A stretch of 64,000 bases of DNA from Leptolyngbya sp. SIO1E4 (GTDB lineage: Bacteria; Cyanobacteriota; Cyanobacteriia; Phormidesmidales; Phormidesmidaceae), in NCBI GenBank assembly GCA_010672825.2, contig JAAHFU020000003.1:682001-746000 (forward strand), in the 5' to 3' direction. The stretch's first letter is position 1. Each line of letters opens with the position of its first letter. Under the pieces are notes generated by a model. That model was not told where the DNA came from and did not search any database. It saw only the letters and a program-made list of their open reading frames with translations. Shown piece after piece: positions 17,624-27,982 of this stretch. The position numbers and the translations under genes were made by a program.

Positions 17624-19885
17624 TCACTCAAGTTCTGTCATGTCTTTTACAAACCATTCTCCACCTTGGCGAACCAAGTTGTACTGCATATTGAGCGTTT
17701 CGTCATAAGAGTTGCTGAGATTGCGAACCCCCAGCTCGTAGTACTCAGCGACTTCTGTGACCTGTGCGTCCACCGTTAAGGCCTCTGAACTAGGGTCGTC
17801 AGGCTCAACGTTAAGAATTTCTACGGTGTGCTCGTAGGTAACATACCAGTTATCTCGCTGTGCTCCATTCGCCCGGTTACGCCACTGAGTCAGTGCCGGA
17901 TCCAACAGCGTCGTTTCTAATGCGGCCACATTATGATTCTGACTGAGGGCCTCTCGCTTAGCCCCTAACCAGCTATCAATGACCCGTCCAGCAATGTCTT
18001 CGACACTGATTTGGGCCTCTGGGGGCGGCGGCGTGGGAATGGTAACGGGCGGCGAGGTGAGGCTAATGTCCAGCACCGGGCGCTGTAGTTTGGGGCCGGT
18101 GAGGAGGTACCCAATCCAGCTGAGCGTTCGCACGGTAACGAACCCTAAGGTTCCCATGGCCAGAAGGGCGACGATTATCAGACCTGCCAAGCGATCCCAC
18201 CGGGGAGATCGAGATCGCCGCGATGGCTTACCCTCAGGCGCTGGTGCCACGGCAGCGGAGGGTCGATGCCCATTCTGGGTTGGGGAGGGCGGCCCATAGG
18301 CCGCCCCACTAGACTGTAATTGCCCTTCTGGGGATAACTGTGAGACCCGCTCCGCGATGCTGAGCCCCCCTTCAGCACCACTGGTTTCTTCAGAATGGGT
18401 AGGCACCGGGGTTTCCCGTTCCCCCATGGTGGTCAGCGGGGACTGCTGAAAGATGCCAGCGGTCGGGGCTGCCATTGGCGAGGCCGACTGCCCTGCGGCA
18501 TAGGGAGTCTGGCTAAAGGAGGTGCGATCAGCCGCAGCAGCTGGCGTTGAGGGGGGCGGGGCCTCTGTAGCCACTGATAGGGGCATCGCCTCTAAATAGG
18601 CCTGCACCTGAGGATCAGCAAAATAATCTTTGAGTGCCGTCTGCTGGTTAGCTAAGTCGCGAAAATGGGTAAAGACTTCTTCTCGCAGCCATCGCTCAGC
18701 ATAGAGACATAACCCTGGGAGCAGGTCAGGAGAACTTTGAGAATGCTCGCGAATAAACGCTAGGGGTTCGTATTCCTGACTCAGGTCTAGGGCTCGCCCT
18801 GCTTCTTCTGCCTGCCCCAGCAGCAGTGCGCATACAGCTTGCTCCAGATGGACATCCTGTTGTGTACTTAACCGCCCCAGCAACTGCTTGGCGCGCCGCA
18901 CCAACGCCGGTTGATGGAAGGCAAAACCTCGTGCCAGAAGGGCATATACGGCCAAATAGGTGGCGACCGCAGAGGGGCGGCGGGCTTCTGCTTCAAAGAG
19001 TTCTTGCTGCTCTCCAGCCGTCAGATACCCACGGAGTTGTTGAATGAAGCGCAAAAAGTCGTCGGTGGTCAGCCCTGAAAGGTCATCTTCAGCGCCGTCG
19101 ATGCCCCCGCGATCGTGCAGCATAGCCTTTAAGAGCTGCAGCCCCTGTCGGCGATCGGCCGTTTGGTCTAAGGGGCGTACGACCAACTCTAAGACCCGGT
19201 AAGGCCGCAATTTATACAGATCTGACTGCAGCTCGGCCCGAATCGCCGGAAATGCATTTTCCCGCAGCAGCAGTTCTTGCCCCGTTTCCAAGGACTCTGC
19301 TGCACTTTCATATTGACGTTGCTGCCACTGCTCACGCCCCAGCTCTAAGCAGCCTAAGGCCAATGTCAGCACAATATCTTCGAGCACCCGCTCCGGGTCT
19401 CCGTAGCGGCCATCCGCCAGGCTAACGTTGCCGCTGGTTAAAAACGGACGACCTAGCCGAATGACGAGTTCATACTCCCCTAATTCCAGCAGAATCAGCA
19501 AAGCCCCGACGAATTGGGCCTCATCGATTTCAATGGTAGGGGTGTAGGTTTCTGAAACACTGACAGGTCCGTTATCTGAGGCCAGCGATCGCAAGGTTTG
19601 TTCACCCACCTCTGGACTCACCTCGGCAGGAGCGTCAGCGGCCACCGTTGACTCTAAGGAATAGGTGTGGGTCAGAAATTGAGCATCGTACGTCTGACGC
19701 CTCTCGGGGGCCGCTAAAAGTTTGTAAGCCTCGTCAATCAGAGATTTGCGAGCTTCGATCGCGATCTCCGAATACTCGCGACGGGGTAACTGCAGCGTGC
19801 GATCGCGGTGCGCCTGCTTCAATTGCTCTGCCGTTGCTTGAATCGGCAATCCTAATATTCGGTAATAGTCCAGTGGAATACGCAC
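17624..19885 (-). CDS. ftn2: Cell division protein ZipN/Ftn2 (ARC6 homologue)
   Basis: 753 residues. It anchors FtsZ at the inner membrane and organises the cyanobacterial divisome. An N-terminal J-like domain (LDYYRILGLPIQATAEQLKQAHRDR, about 5-70) lacks a true HPD (HRD instead), as expected for a non-chaperone J domain. A helical region with many 'ALLARG' and 'LLGQAEEA' TPR-like helices follows, then a Pro/Ser-rich linker and one membrane helix (about 566-588). The C-terminal IMS/ARC6-like domain (about 628-753) runs from EDIAGRVIDSWLGAKREAL to GGEWFVKDM. Length and order match the family. Confidence 0.9.
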   Translation of the reverse strand: MRIPLDYYRILGLPIQATAEQLKQAHRDRTLQLPRREYSEIAIEARKSLIDEAYKLLAAPERRQTYDAQFLTHTYSLESTVAADAPAEVSPEVGEQTLRSLASDNGPVSVSETYTPTIEIDEAQFVGALLILLELGEYELVIRLGRPFLTSGNVSLADGRYGDPERVLEDIVLTLALGCLELGREQWQQRQYESAAESLETGQELLLRENAFPAIRAELQSDLYKLRPYRVLELVVRPLDQTADRRQGLQLLKAMLHDRGGIDGAEDDLSGLTTDDFLRFIQQLRGYLTAGEQQELFEAEARRPSAVATYLAVYALLARGFAFHQPALVRRAKQLLGRLSTQQDVHLEQAVCALLLGQAEEAGRALDLSQEYEPLAFIREHSQSSPDLLPGLCLYAERWLREEVFTHFRDLANQQTALKDYFADPQVQAYLEAMPLSVATEAPPPSTPAAAADRTSFSQTPYAAGQSASPMAAPTAGIFQQSPLTTMGERETPVPTHSEETSGAEGGLSIAERVSQLSPEGQLQSSGAAYGPPSPTQNGHRPSAAVAPAPEGKPSRRSRSPRWDRLAGLIIVALLAMGTLGFVTVRTLSWIGYLLTGPKLQRPVLDISLTSPPVTIPTPPPPEAQISVEDIAGRVIDSWLGAKREALSQNHNVAALETTLLDPALTQWRNRANGAQRDNWYVTYEHTVEILNVEPDDPSSEALTVDAQVTEVAEYYELGVRNLSNSYDETLNMQYNLVRQGGEWFVKDMTELE

Positions 19886-20266
19886 TGCTGTTTAATCCCC
19901 ATGTGCCCTATTCAGGAGATAGGATGGGCCTGCATCCTAATCCTAATTCCCGAAGGTCTCGTGTCCCTAACCAGCGAAATCCAGATCGGCCTGACGGTAA
20001 AACGTTCTTCATCATAAGTCGGTTGCGCGGTTCTTAACAGATTAATTTGAGTTCTTTAAAGTCTTCCTTATCTTCCTCCGGCCTTCTCCACTGTCGGGGA
20101 ACATCCGGGTTTAGAATTGGTGGGACATGCATCGCGTCTATGACCCGGTTTAATGGGTTTCGATTTGGCTTTGGCAGGAGATAGCGCTGTCCCCAAGATC
20201 TTCCGCCAACGGTCAATCATTGTTTATTGTGTAAAGTTGGAACTGCTGCAAGGATACGTCACACCC
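19886..20266. other. Divergent intergenic region between ftn2 and pdhA
   Basis: About 380 bp with no supported gene. It should carry the promoters of ftn2 (leftwards) and pdhA (rightwards). A reading frame joined in phase to pdhA extends up to 20153, but it does not look like pyruvate dehydrogenase and is treated as leader. Confidence 0.5.
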
Positions 20267-21295
20267 ATGGCTCAGGAACGGACTCTCCCCGTATTTCACG
20301 CAACCGATGCCTTAGTGACCCAGGAAGAAGGTCTGCTTCTGTATGAAGATATGGTACTCGGGCGTTACTTCGAAGATAAATGTGCCGAGATGTATTATCG
20401 GGGTCGCATGTTCGGTTTCGTTCACCTCTACAACGGTCAAGAAGCAGTGTCTACCGGCGTCATTAAGTCGATGCGTCCCGATGACTACGTGTGTAGTACC
20501 TACCGTGACCACGTCCATGCCCTGAGTGTGGGTGTCCCCGCTAAGAATGTCATGGCCGAGCTGTTTGGTAAGCAGACGGGGTGTAGTAAAGGCCGGGGCG
20601 GCTCGATGCACCTCTTCTCCGCTGAGCATAACCTACTGGGAGGGTTTGCCTTTATTGGCGAAGGGATTCCGGTGGCGCTAGGGGCTGCCTTCCAATCTCG
20701 CTACCGCCGAGATGCGCTGGGGGAGGAAGGGGCCGACCAGGTAACCGCTTCTTTTTTCGGAGATGGTACCACCAATAACGGACAGTTCTTTGAGTGCCTG
20801 AACATGGCAGCGCTTTGGAATCTGCCCATTATTTTTGTGGTCGAAAATAATAAGTGGGCGATCGGCATGGCCCACGAACGCGCCAGTTCCCAAACTGAGA
20901 TTTACCAAAAGGCCAGCGTGTTTGGGATGCCGGGCGTTGAGGTTGACGGCATGGATGTTTTAGCCGTTAGGGCAGCGGCCCAAGAAGCGGTCAGGCGGGC
21001 GCGCGCTGGAGAAGGCCCGACCCTGATTGAATGCCTCACCTATCGATTCCGGGGACATTCTCTGGCAGATCCGGACGAATTGCGATCCAAGGAAGAAAAG
21101 GAAGAATGGCTCTCCCGTGACCCCCTGAAACGGTTTGAAGCCTATCTACTGGAGCAAAATCTAGTTCAAGAAACCGATTTAAAGGCTATCCGAGATCGCA
21201 TTCAAGCCGTGGTAGATGAGGCCGTCACGTTTGCTGAGGCTAGCCCTGAACCCGAACCCAGTGACCTCTATCAGTATGTGTTCGCAGAGGATTAG
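20267..21295 (+). CDS. pdhA: Pyruvate dehydrogenase E1 component, alpha subunit
   Basis: 342 residues. With PdhB it decarboxylates pyruvate using thiamine diphosphate and passes the acetyl unit to E2. The ThDP motif [19 protein letters not shown] is followed by [10 protein letters not shown], and the phosphorylation-loop-like region [17 protein letters not shown] is present. I chose the ATG at 20267 ([10 protein letters not shown]) rather than an upstream in-frame ATG at 20153, because family homology begins here. pdhB follows 82 bp downstream, so the two are probably co-transcribed. Confidence 0.93.
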   Translation: MAQERTLPVFHATDALVTQEEGLLLYEDMVLGRYFEDKCAEMYYRGRMFGFVHLYNGQEAVSTGVIKSMRPDDYVCSTYRDHVHALSVGVPAKNVMAELFGKQTGCSKGRGGSMHLFSAEHNLLGGFAFIGEGIPVALGAAFQSRYRRDALGEEGADQVTASFFGDGTTNNGQFFECLNMAALWNLPIIFVVENNKWAIGMAHERASSQTEIYQKASVFGMPGVEVDGMDVLAVRAAAQEAVRRARAGEGPTLIECLTYRFRGHSLADPDELRSKEEKEEWLSRDPLKRFEAYLLEQNLVQETDLKAIRDRIQAVVDEAVTFAEASPEPEPSDLYQYVFAED

Positions 21296-21377
21296 CCCTC
21301 TCTGGTTATCGCGCCCAAACTCCGTCAGTTAACGCTGAATCACTGCACCCATCCATTCGTTTGTAAAAGCAAGATCC

Positions 21378-22361
21378 ATGGCAGAAACGCTCCTTTTCAA
21401 TGCTCTCCGTGAAGCTGTTGATGAAGAAATGGGACGGGATCCCACCGTCTTTGTGCTAGGTGAAGACGTGGGCCACTATGGGGGATCCTACAAAGTGACC
21501 AAGGGTCTCTACGATAAGTACGGGGAACTGCGGGTGCTAGATACGCCCATTGCCGAGAACAGCTTTACTGGGATGGCGGTAGGCGCAGCCATGACGGGGC
21601 TACGCCCGATCATCGAAGGGATGAATATGGGCTTCTTGCTGTTGGCCTTTAACCAAATTGCCAACAATGCCGGAATGCTGCGCTACACCTCCGGGGGAAA
21701 CTACAAAATTCCGATGGTGATTCGTGGCCCTGGTGGCGTTGGCCGTCAGCTAGGAGCAGAACACTCCCAGCGCTTAGAGGCCTATTTCCAGGCAGTGCCT
21801 GGACTTAAGATTGTTGCTTGCTCCACCCCTTACAACGCCAAAGGACTGCTCAAGTCAGCGATTCGAGACGACAACCCGGTGTTGTTTTTTGAGCATGTCT
21901 TGCTCTACAACCTGAAGGAAAATCTGCCTGATCACGACTATCTAGTGCCTTTGGATAAGGCAGAAATGGTGCGTCCAGGCAAAGATGTCACCATCCTCAC
22001 CTATTCCCGGATGCGTCATCACGTCACCCAAGCCGTGAAGAAGTTAGAGAAGAAGGGCTTTGACCCAGAGGTCATTGATCTCATCTCTTTGAAACCCTTG
22101 GATTTTGAGACGATTGGCGCTTCGATTCGCAAAACCCATCGGGTGATTGTGGTGGAAGAATGTATGAGAACCGCAGGCGTTGGGGCCGAAATTATTGCCT
22201 CGATTAACGATCGCTTCTTTGATGAACTCGATGCCCCAGTTTTGCGCTTATCATCCCAAGATATTCCGACCCCTTACAACGGTAAACTAGAGAGCCTTAC
22301 GATCGTGCAGCCTCACCAGATTGAAGAGGCGGTCGAAAAAATGATGGCATTGCAGGTCTAG
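21378..22361 (+). CDS. pdhB: Pyruvate dehydrogenase E1 component, beta subunit
   Basis: 327 residues, the usual length. The start [22 protein letters not shown], the [17 protein letters not shown] motif, the [22 protein letters not shown] region and the C-terminal transketolase-type domain ([15 protein letters not shown]) are all present. It lies between pdhA and secD. The 4-bp gap to secD suggests read-through into the secretion genes, an order seen in other cyanobacteria. Confidence 0.93.
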   Translation: MAETLLFNALREAVDEEMGRDPTVFVLGEDVGHYGGSYKVTKGLYDKYGELRVLDTPIAENSFTGMAVGAAMTGLRPIIEGMNMGFLLLAFNQIANNAGMLRYTSGGNYKIPMVIRGPGGVGRQLGAEHSQRLEAYFQAVPGLKIVACSTPYNAKGLLKSAIRDDNPVLFFEHVLLYNLKENLPDHDYLVPLDKAEMVRPGKDVTILTYSRMRHHVTQAVKKLEKKGFDPEVIDLISLKPLDFETIGASIRKTHRVIVVEECMRTAGVGAEIIASINDRFFDELDAPVLRLSSQDIPTPYNGKLESLTIVQPHQIEEAVEKMMALQV

Positions 22362-22365
22362 AGCC

Positions 22366-23826
22366 ATGATGGGTAGACAACGGCTGCTACTATTACTAAT
22401 TTTTGGCCTCGCGATCGCCGCAATTGTGGTGATTTCTCAGGTTCCCACCCGCCTGGGGCTAGATCTGCGGGGGGGGACTCAGCTGACGCTGCAGATTCAA
22501 CCAACGGAAGAAATTCCCGTGATTACCGACCGGGATATGGAAGCCGTGCAGCGGGTGATTTCAGGGCGAATTAATGAACTGGGGGTATCTGAGACGTCGG
22601 TGCAGCAACTGGGGCAAAATCAGCTTTTGGTGCAGCTCCCTGGCGTGAGCAATCCAGAGCAGGCCAGACGAGTGTTGGGAGAAACAGCCCAGCTGGAGTT
22701 TCGCAACCAGAAACCGAATACCGAGCAGCAGTTTCAGATTGAGAATCAGATTTTGCAGCAGCACCAGGTAGAACTTTCACTGCTGCAGCGAACCAGCGAT
22801 GTGACCTCAACAGACTCCTCAGTGACAGCAGATGAAACCGATGCGGCCGGGGAGGGAGATCAAGAGCTACAGGCGGTACAGCAGGCAATTCGAGACAGCA
22901 ACGAAGCCATTGCTGACCTGTTTGCCCCTGCTGACCTCACCGGAGAAAGACTGACCGATGCCTACGCGCAGCCGTTTAATAACAGTAACCGCTGGGAAGT
23001 CGTCATTGAGTTTAATGCTGAAGGGGCAGCCCTGTTCTCTGAATTGAGCCGCAACATTGCGGGGACTGGGCGCAGCATTGGCATTTTCTTGGATGATCGC
23101 CTGATCAGCGCCCCGACGGTGGATGTGCAATATGCCGATACGGGCATCACCGGAGGCGGAGCGGTGATTTCCGGTAACTTTAATGCTGAATCTGCCAATG
23201 ACCTGGCGATTCAGCTACGGGGAGGGGCTCTACCCTTACCGGTAGAAGTGGTAGAAACGCGAACAGTGGGGCCAACGCTGGGGCGAGACAGCATTGAGCG
23301 CAGCCTTTACGCCGCGATCGCGGGGCTGATCCTGGTTTTGATTTTCATGGCGGTATACTATCGCCTGCCCGGCATTCTGGCAGACATTGCCCTTGTGGTT
23401 TACGCCTTGCTGACGCTGGCCGTCTTTAACCTGTTGGGCGTAACCCTAACCCTCCCAGGCATCGCCGGATTTATCTTGAGTATCGGCATTGCCGTAGACG
23501 CCAATGTGCTGATTTTTGAGCGCACCCGTGAAGAGTTGCGCAGCGGTAGAACCCTTTATCGCTCGGTAGAATCAGGCTTTGATCGGGCTTTTTCCAGCAT
23601 TCTCGATAGTAATGTGACGACGCTGATTGCCTGTGTTGCTCTGTTTTGGCTAGGAGCAGGGCTGGTCAAAGGGTTTGCCCTGACCTTAGGCATCGGCGTT
23701 TTGCTGAGTATGTTTACGGCGATTACTTGTAGCCGCTCCCTATTGTTGTTCACGTTGGGGATGCCTCAGTTCCGTAAGCCGGAACTGTTTTGCCCTGGCA
23801 TATCCACAGCTCCTTCAAAATCATGA
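22366..23826 (+). CDS. secD: Protein translocase subunit SecD
   Basis: 486 residues. An accessory subunit that uses the proton gradient to complete Sec-dependent export across plasma and thylakoid membranes. It has an N-terminal helix (about 5-23), the signature [15 protein letters not shown], a periplasmic domain with [11 protein letters not shown] and VQLPGV, and five C-terminal helices from about residue 310 ([39 protein letters not shown]). It is shorter than E. coli SecD (615), as is usual outside proteobacteria. Its TGA overlaps the ATG of secF. Confidence 0.93.
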   Translation: MMGRQRLLLLLIFGLAIAAIVVISQVPTRLGLDLRGGTQLTLQIQPTEEIPVITDRDMEAVQRVISGRINELGVSETSVQQLGQNQLLVQLPGVSNPEQARRVLGETAQLEFRNQKPNTEQQFQIENQILQQHQVELSLLQRTSDVTSTDSSVTADETDAAGEGDQELQAVQQAIRDSNEAIADLFAPADLTGERLTDAYAQPFNNSNRWEVVIEFNAEGAALFSELSRNIAGTGRSIGIFLDDRLISAPTVDVQYADTGITGGGAVISGNFNAESANDLAIQLRGGALPLPVEVVETRTVGPTLGRDSIERSLYAAIAGLILVLIFMAVYYRLPGILADIALVVYALLTLAVFNLLGVTLTLPGIAGFILSIGIAVDANVLIFERTREELRSGRTLYRSVESGFDRAFSSILDSNVTTLIACVALFWLGAGLVKGFALTLGIGVLLSMFTAITCSRSLLLFTLGMPQFRKPELFCPGISTAPSKS

Positions 23827-24797
23827 AGCTCAATATTACTCGGCAGCGATCGTTCTGGTGGTTAATTTCAGGGTTAGTTTTGCTGGCTAGCCTAATCGGG
23901 ATGATTCTGTGCTGGCAGCAATTCAGGGCACCCCTACGCCCAGGCCTTGATTTTGCCGGGGGTACACGACTTCAGCTCGTGCGTAACTGTGCGGTGGCAG
24001 ACTGCGGTTCCCCCATTGAGCCCGCTGAAGTGCGGTCCATTTTGGCGACACAAGGGCTTGAAACCAGCGTGATTCAGGTATCGGGAGAGGAGGGGCAGAG
24101 TGTCTCTGTCCGCACCCGCAACCTGGATGTGGATGAAGAGGCGACCCTCAGAACTGCCTTGGAAGAAGCCATTGGCCCACTTGATAGCCAGGCTACGCAA
24201 ATCGACTCAGTTGGCCCGGTCATCGGTCGGCAGCTTTTTACGTCAGGACTGCTGGCCCTATTAGTGTCTTTCGCCGGCATTGTGATTTATCTGAGCCTGC
24301 GTTTTCAGCTAGACTACGCAGTGCTGGCGATCGTGGCCCTGCTCCATGATGTGTTGGTGACGATGGGCCTATTTGCCTGGTTAGGGCTGCTGCTCCACGT
24401 TGAAGTCAATAGCCTGTTTATTGTGGCTTTGCTCACCATTGTGGGCTTCTCGGTGAACGACACGGTGGTCATTTACGATCGCATTCGAGAAAGTATTCGG
24501 CTGCATCCCGAGCAACACATCAATGATTTGGTGGACGATGGGGTCAATCAAACCCTTTCGCGCTCAATCAACACCACGTTGACGACGGTTTTAACGCTGA
24601 TGGCGATCGTGTTGTTTGGCGGTGAAACCCTGAAATTCTTTGCCCTGGCGATGATTATTGGCTTTGTATCTGGAGCATATTCCAGTATTTTCATCGCCAG
24701 CACGCTGCTGGCCTGGTGGCGAGAGCGATCTGGGCGGGCCATTGCAGGTCTCTCAGACACGGCTGAACCAACAACTGGGGAAACTCCTCAAGTTTAG
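23823..24797 (+). CDS. secF: Protein translocase subunit SecF
   Basis: 324 residues. Partner of SecD. It contains [14 protein letters not shown] after the first helix, a short periplasmic domain, and the membrane core with [18 protein letters not shown] and [14 protein letters not shown]. The start at 23823 overlaps the secD stop (ATGA) and gives the family N terminus [13 protein letters not shown]; a longer frame to 23790 runs inside secD. Translational coupling with secD is expected. Confidence 0.93.
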   Translation: MKLNITRQRSFWWLISGLVLLASLIGMILCWQQFRAPLRPGLDFAGGTRLQLVRNCAVADCGSPIEPAEVRSILATQGLETSVIQVSGEEGQSVSVRTRNLDVDEEATLRTALEEAIGPLDSQATQIDSVGPVIGRQLFTSGLLALLVSFAGIVIYLSLRFQLDYAVLAIVALLHDVLVTMGLFAWLGLLLHVEVNSLFIVALLTIVGFSVNDTVVIYDRIRESIRLHPEQHINDLVDDGVNQTLSRSINTTLTTVLTLMAIVLFGGETLKFFALAMIIGFVSGAYSSIFIASTLLAWWRERSGRAIAGLSDTAEPTTGETPQV

Positions 24798-24802
24798 GTG
24801 CC

Positions 24803-25153
24803 ATGCTGCCCCAGGCCTCCCCGACTGAAACCGCGCAGATGTTGGCGATCAGGCGCACTTGGATGAAGCGATGGTGGCTTGTCACGCTGGGGTTATGGGC
24901 CAGTGTAGGGATAGTGAGCCTCTGGAGCCTCAGGCAAACGTTTCATCAAATTACCGAATATTTTACCTGGGCAGCCATTCGGTACGGGTTGGGGTTTAAC
25001 CGACCCGCAGCGATCGGGTTGGGGCTATGTGTGGGGCTGACGGTGGCACTATTGGTCAAAGAAACTCGCTTCATCTTGTTTGGCCTTACGCGTAAAGAAT
25101 TGAACGATCTACATAAGGCATTGCTAACTCGGCAACGATCGTCGCCGAGTTAG
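24803..25153 (+). CDS. Small two-helix membrane protein, uncharacterised
   Basis: 116 residues, starting 5 bp after secF and thus likely in the same transcript. Two hydrophobic segments are visible: WWLVTLGLWASVGIVSLWSL (about 24-43) and AAIGLGLCVGLTVALLVKE (about 70-88). The termini are basic and polar. No family is recognised. The last four bases overlap the end of the convergent nif3-like gene. Confidence 0.6.
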   Translation: MLPQASPTETAQMLAIRRTWMKRWWLVTLGLWASVGIVSLWSLRQTFHQITEYFTWAAIRYGLGFNRPAAIGLGLCVGLTVALLVKETRFILFGLTRKELNDLHKALLTRQRSSPS

Positions 25154-25965
25154 CAGCTCCCCAAAAACTGGCGGAAGTCTTCGTCACGATCGCTCAGCTG
25201 TACCCAATCAGCCCCAAACTGACGCAACTCTTCCACCAGTCGGGCGCAGGCGGGGCGCTCCGTGGCATAGTGCCCCGCATCAATAAGAACAAGCCCGCGA
25301 TCGCGGGCTTCCTGAAACTGATGAAACTTGCAGTCTGAGGTTAAGTACGCCTGCGCCCCCGTCTTGGTCACATCACCGATAAAGCTAGCCCCAGAGCCCC
25401 CCAACACCGCCAGTCGCTGAATCGGTTGGCTCAAGTCCGCTTCGGGAGAATAAATTAAGTCAGGCGGTGTTAGCGCCTGCTGAATCTGATTCAACACCTG
25501 CTGCAGCGTCATCGCGTTAGATAAATCACCCACCCGTCCATAGCCTACTCCTGGCTGAGTTGGCACCACAGGTTCCACAGCTTCTAACTGCAGTACCTGA
25601 GCCAGCACATCCGCCGTTCCGTCCGCCACCTGATCAAAATTAGTATGGGCGCTGTAAACCCCAATCCCATGGGTGATGCCCAGGCGCACCATTTCCCCAA
25701 CAGCATGGCCTTTTCTGACCGACTTCAGCGGGCTAAAAATCAGTGGGTGGTGGGCAAAAATCAGAGTGACCGGGGTACCTGCCTGATTCAGGGCGATCGC
25801 CTCCTCCATCACCGCCAGGGTCGGGGTCAAACACACCAAGACATGGGCTGGAGCATCTAACACACCAGGCTCAATTTGCCAGCCACAGTTATCCCAACTT
25901 TCCTGCCAAGCGGGTGGGGCCCAGGTTTCAAATTGCGTAATCAGCTCAGCGATCGTCACCATCAA
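25150..25965 (-). CDS. Nif3-like dinuclear metal centre protein (DUF34/YbgI)
   Basis: 271 residues. It has the family metal ligands: FAHHPLIFSPLKSV (HH), YSAHTNFDQVADGTADVLAQVL (H and D) and LIDAGHYATERPACARLVEEL (H and E). The N terminus VTIAELITQFETWAPPAWQESWDNCGWQIE is also typical. The family forms toroidal hexamers; GTP cyclohydrolase- or hydrolase-like and metal-insertion roles have been proposed, and the true activity remains open. Two ATGs in tandem at the start leave one residue of doubt. It is convergent with the secF-linked small gene. Confidence 0.88.
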   Translation of the reverse strand: MMVTIAELITQFETWAPPAWQESWDNCGWQIEPGVLDAPAHVLVCLTPTLAVMEEAIALNQAGTPVTLIFAHHPLIFSPLKSVRKGHAVGEMVRLGITHGIGVYSAHTNFDQVADGTADVLAQVLQLEAVEPVVPTQPGVGYGRVGDLSNAMTLQQVLNQIQQALTPPDLIYSPEADLSQPIQRLAVLGGSGASFIGDVTKTGAQAYLTSDCKFHQFQEARDRGLVLIDAGHYATERPACARLVEELRQFGADWVQLSDRDEDFRQFLGSC

Positions 25966-26182
25966 CCAGTATTTATGAAGAACAAGGGTTCATCCATAGC
26001 TGCACATATCAGAATCCCCCGCAGTTTCCCTGAACAAAGGGGATGGCAACAGCCTGAGATCCGACGATGGGCATCTTCAGATCCATTGGATATTACCGTA
26101 ATCCTACTCACTTACGGCTTGAATGAACGCAATAGCCCTCCACAGGGTATCCCCTCATTATCGGTTGGGTGAAATCAGGCTG

Positions 26183-26213
26183 TGCCTGCTCGCTTGTAAC
26201 AAGCGAGCAGGCA
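26183..26213. terminator. Hairpin after the PEP-CTERM gene
   Basis: A perfect 14-bp stem (TGCCTGCTCGCTTG against its complement) with a 3-base loop, 11 bp beyond the stop of the minus-strand PEP-CTERM gene. There is no T-run on that strand, so it may be a processing or protective hairpin rather than a classical intrinsic terminator. Confidence 0.6.
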
Positions 26214-26224
26214 GTTGACAAAAC

Positions 26225-26914
26225 CTAGGTCAGCTTACGCCGAGCAGCCATGACACCTGCCCCTGCCAGCACCAACCCAATGGCCGTTGAGGGTTCAGGG
26301 ACAGAAGCCATCGTCTCACTAACGCTGGCATTAACCTGAGCACTCCCCACAGCAGCCCCTACTAGATCTGGGTTCTGAAGGACGCCGCTTAATTCCTCTG
26401 AGACCAACAGCTCTCCATCAATGGTCAGGGCATCCCCCTCTAAACTCGGAACAACCCCGGCGATGTCAAACAAAACAGCGCCAGTGGTTAACACATCTTG
26501 TACAAAGAACCCTGTGGCCCCAGTTGTCTCATCAGCACGAGCCGCGTCGAAGCCAATGGAGAAATCACCCACCGCAAGCTCAGCTGCTGTGTCGCCATTG
26601 AAGACAACCCCACCCGTATGCTCAATTGAGCCACCTACAAGAGTAAATCCGGCTTCATCACTGAACGTAAAGTCAGTGTCGGGGGTGATATTAAAGCCCA
26701 CTAAAAATTCATCGGAGACAGGAGCCGCGACCTCTCCCACGGTACCGGTTAGGGTCAAACCGACAGAACTTAAAGTCTCTGTATCTAGAAATACGCTGGT
26801 GACGCCAGACTCTACCGTGAAAGTCGCAGCTTGCGCCTGACTGGGCATCAATACCGTAGTAACAAGGGCTGCGGTTGTAGCGCCTAAAACCGTCGGTAGT
26901 GGATTGAATCGCAT
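26225..26914 (-). CDS. PEP-CTERM sorted exported protein
   Basis: 229 residues. A signal peptide ends near SQAQAATF. The C terminus reads VPEPSTAIGLVLAGAGVMAARRK: the VPEP motif, a hydrophobic helix and a basic tail, which mark substrates of the exosortase system. The middle is a beta-rich, Asp/Gly/Thr-rich domain of unknown role, probably outside the cytoplasm. I placed the start at 26914 because a clear GGAGGT site precedes it by seven bases; an upstream in-frame ATG (26944) has none. The gene is divergent from an ECF sigma factor across a 364-bp gap with a 22-bp palindrome. Confidence 0.85.
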   Translation of the reverse strand: MRFNPLPTVLGATTAALVTTVLMPSQAQAATFTVESGVTSVFLDTETLSSVGLTLTGTVGEVAAPVSDEFLVGFNITPDTDFTFSDEAGFTLVGGSIEHTGGVVFNGDTAAELAVGDFSIGFDAARADETTGATGFFVQDVLTTGAVLFDIAGVVPSLEGDALTIDGELLVSEELSGVLQNPDLVGAAVGSAQVNASVSETMASVPEPSTAIGLVLAGAGVMAARRKLT

Positions 26915-27045
26915 CTTGAAACCTCCGTAAATTTTTTTATGCATCTCTCTGTGCCTTTAGTGGAAAGGCACAGATACCCAAAGAGCCCTTGGGCTAGGAT
27001 CACCTTCCCCATATCGCCATGGCCACGGGCTTAAGAAGCATTACA

Positions 27046-27067
27046 GAACCGGCATTAATGCCGGTTC
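27046..27067. promoter_or_regulatory. 22-bp perfect palindrome in a divergent intergenic region
   Basis: The half-site GAACCGGCATT is followed directly by its reverse complement, with no spacer. A second, weaker inverted pair (AGAAGCC / GGCTTCT) lies at about 27112-27132. The palindrome sits 132 bp upstream of the PEP-CTERM start and 212 bp upstream of the sigma-factor start. An operator for a dimeric regulator is the simplest reading; binding is not shown. Confidence 0.5.
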
Positions 27068-27278
27068 CGCAAGCTTTCCGAACCACTACAGGGATCTCAT
27101 TTCTCAGGTCAGAAGCCGCCGACGGGCTTCTCGTTAAAGTTACGGAGACGCCAGCTAAACGGATTGGAAATCCTGGCAGAAATTTTTAACGAATCCGATC
27201 GGGTAAGGCTGACGTATTGTTATTGATGGGGCTAACGTGACAGCTCTTACTCTCAACTGACGGTTTCGCTAGACATTT

Positions 27279-27866
27279 ATGGACTCTAAGACTGGTGCTG
27301 CCGACCCTTCTTGGATGCTCAACGCGACAGACAATGCTCTTTCAGAGGCCATGCAAACGGGGCAGGTTGAGGCGCTGCGGGAAATCTATCGTCGATATGG
27401 GCGATTAGTGTATTCGCTAGCATTACGGATTTTGAGTACGCCAGAAGAAGCTGAGGATTTAACCCAAGAAATTTTTTTGAAGCTATGGCAAAAAAGTGGT
27501 TACAACGTCGATCGCGGCTCTTTAGGCACTTACTTAACCCTCGTGACGCGATCGCGCGCCATTGATCGGGTGCGATCTCGGGGGGCACGCTACCGCCTCA
27601 TGCAGCGGTGGGATACCGCTCACACGGCTGCCGCCCCCACCAATTTGCCCTTAGAGAAAGCGACCTGGGGTGAGCAGGCTCAGCGCGTCAGGGAGGCTTT
27701 GGCGGAATTGTCCGCGCCCGAGCGGGAGGTTTTAGAAATTGCCTACTATGAAGGGCTCAGTCAATCGCAAATTGCTCACCGACTTGAGATTCCCTTAGGC
27801 ACCGTGAAAACCCGCTCTCGCCAGGCTTTAAAAAAACTTAGATTTAAGCTCCAAGACCTCATTTAG
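27279..27866 (+). CDS. ECF-type RNA polymerase sigma factor
   Basis: 195 residues. Region 2 is visible as ALREIYRRYGRLVYSLALRIL and AEDLTQEIFLKLWQ; region 4 as LSAPEREVLEIAYYEGLSQSQIA followed by a helix-turn-helix, PLGTVKTRSRQALKKL. There are no regions 1.1 or 3, so it is an extracytoplasmic-function sigma factor, similar in type to cyanobacterial SigG. A gene with a membrane anti-sigma layout follows 116 bp downstream, the usual arrangement. The stimulus is unknown. Confidence 0.9.
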   Translation: MDSKTGAADPSWMLNATDNALSEAMQTGQVEALREIYRRYGRLVYSLALRILSTPEEAEDLTQEIFLKLWQKSGYNVDRGSLGTYLTLVTRSRAIDRVRSRGARYRLMQRWDTAHTAAAPTNLPLEKATWGEQAQRVREALAELSAPEREVLEIAYYEGLSQSQIAHRLEIPLGTVKTRSRQALKKLRFKLQDLI

Positions 27867-27982
27867 AAAACCGTTATGCCCCCATTAACGCTTCAGCCCT
27901 AAATCCCCCTGGATACTCCGCCAACCTTTACAAAATCCCATTTAGTTGGCAGCCATGACCTGCTCCGACCCTCCTAGATACA

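Noticed and set aside
17624-19885. DnaJ co-chaperone
   Set aside because: The J-like domain lacks HPD, and the membrane helix plus IMS domain identify ZipN/Ftn2.
20153-20266. 38-residue N-terminal extension of PdhA
   Set aside because: Not similar to E1-alpha proteins, and a good family start ([10 protein letters not shown]) is at 20267.
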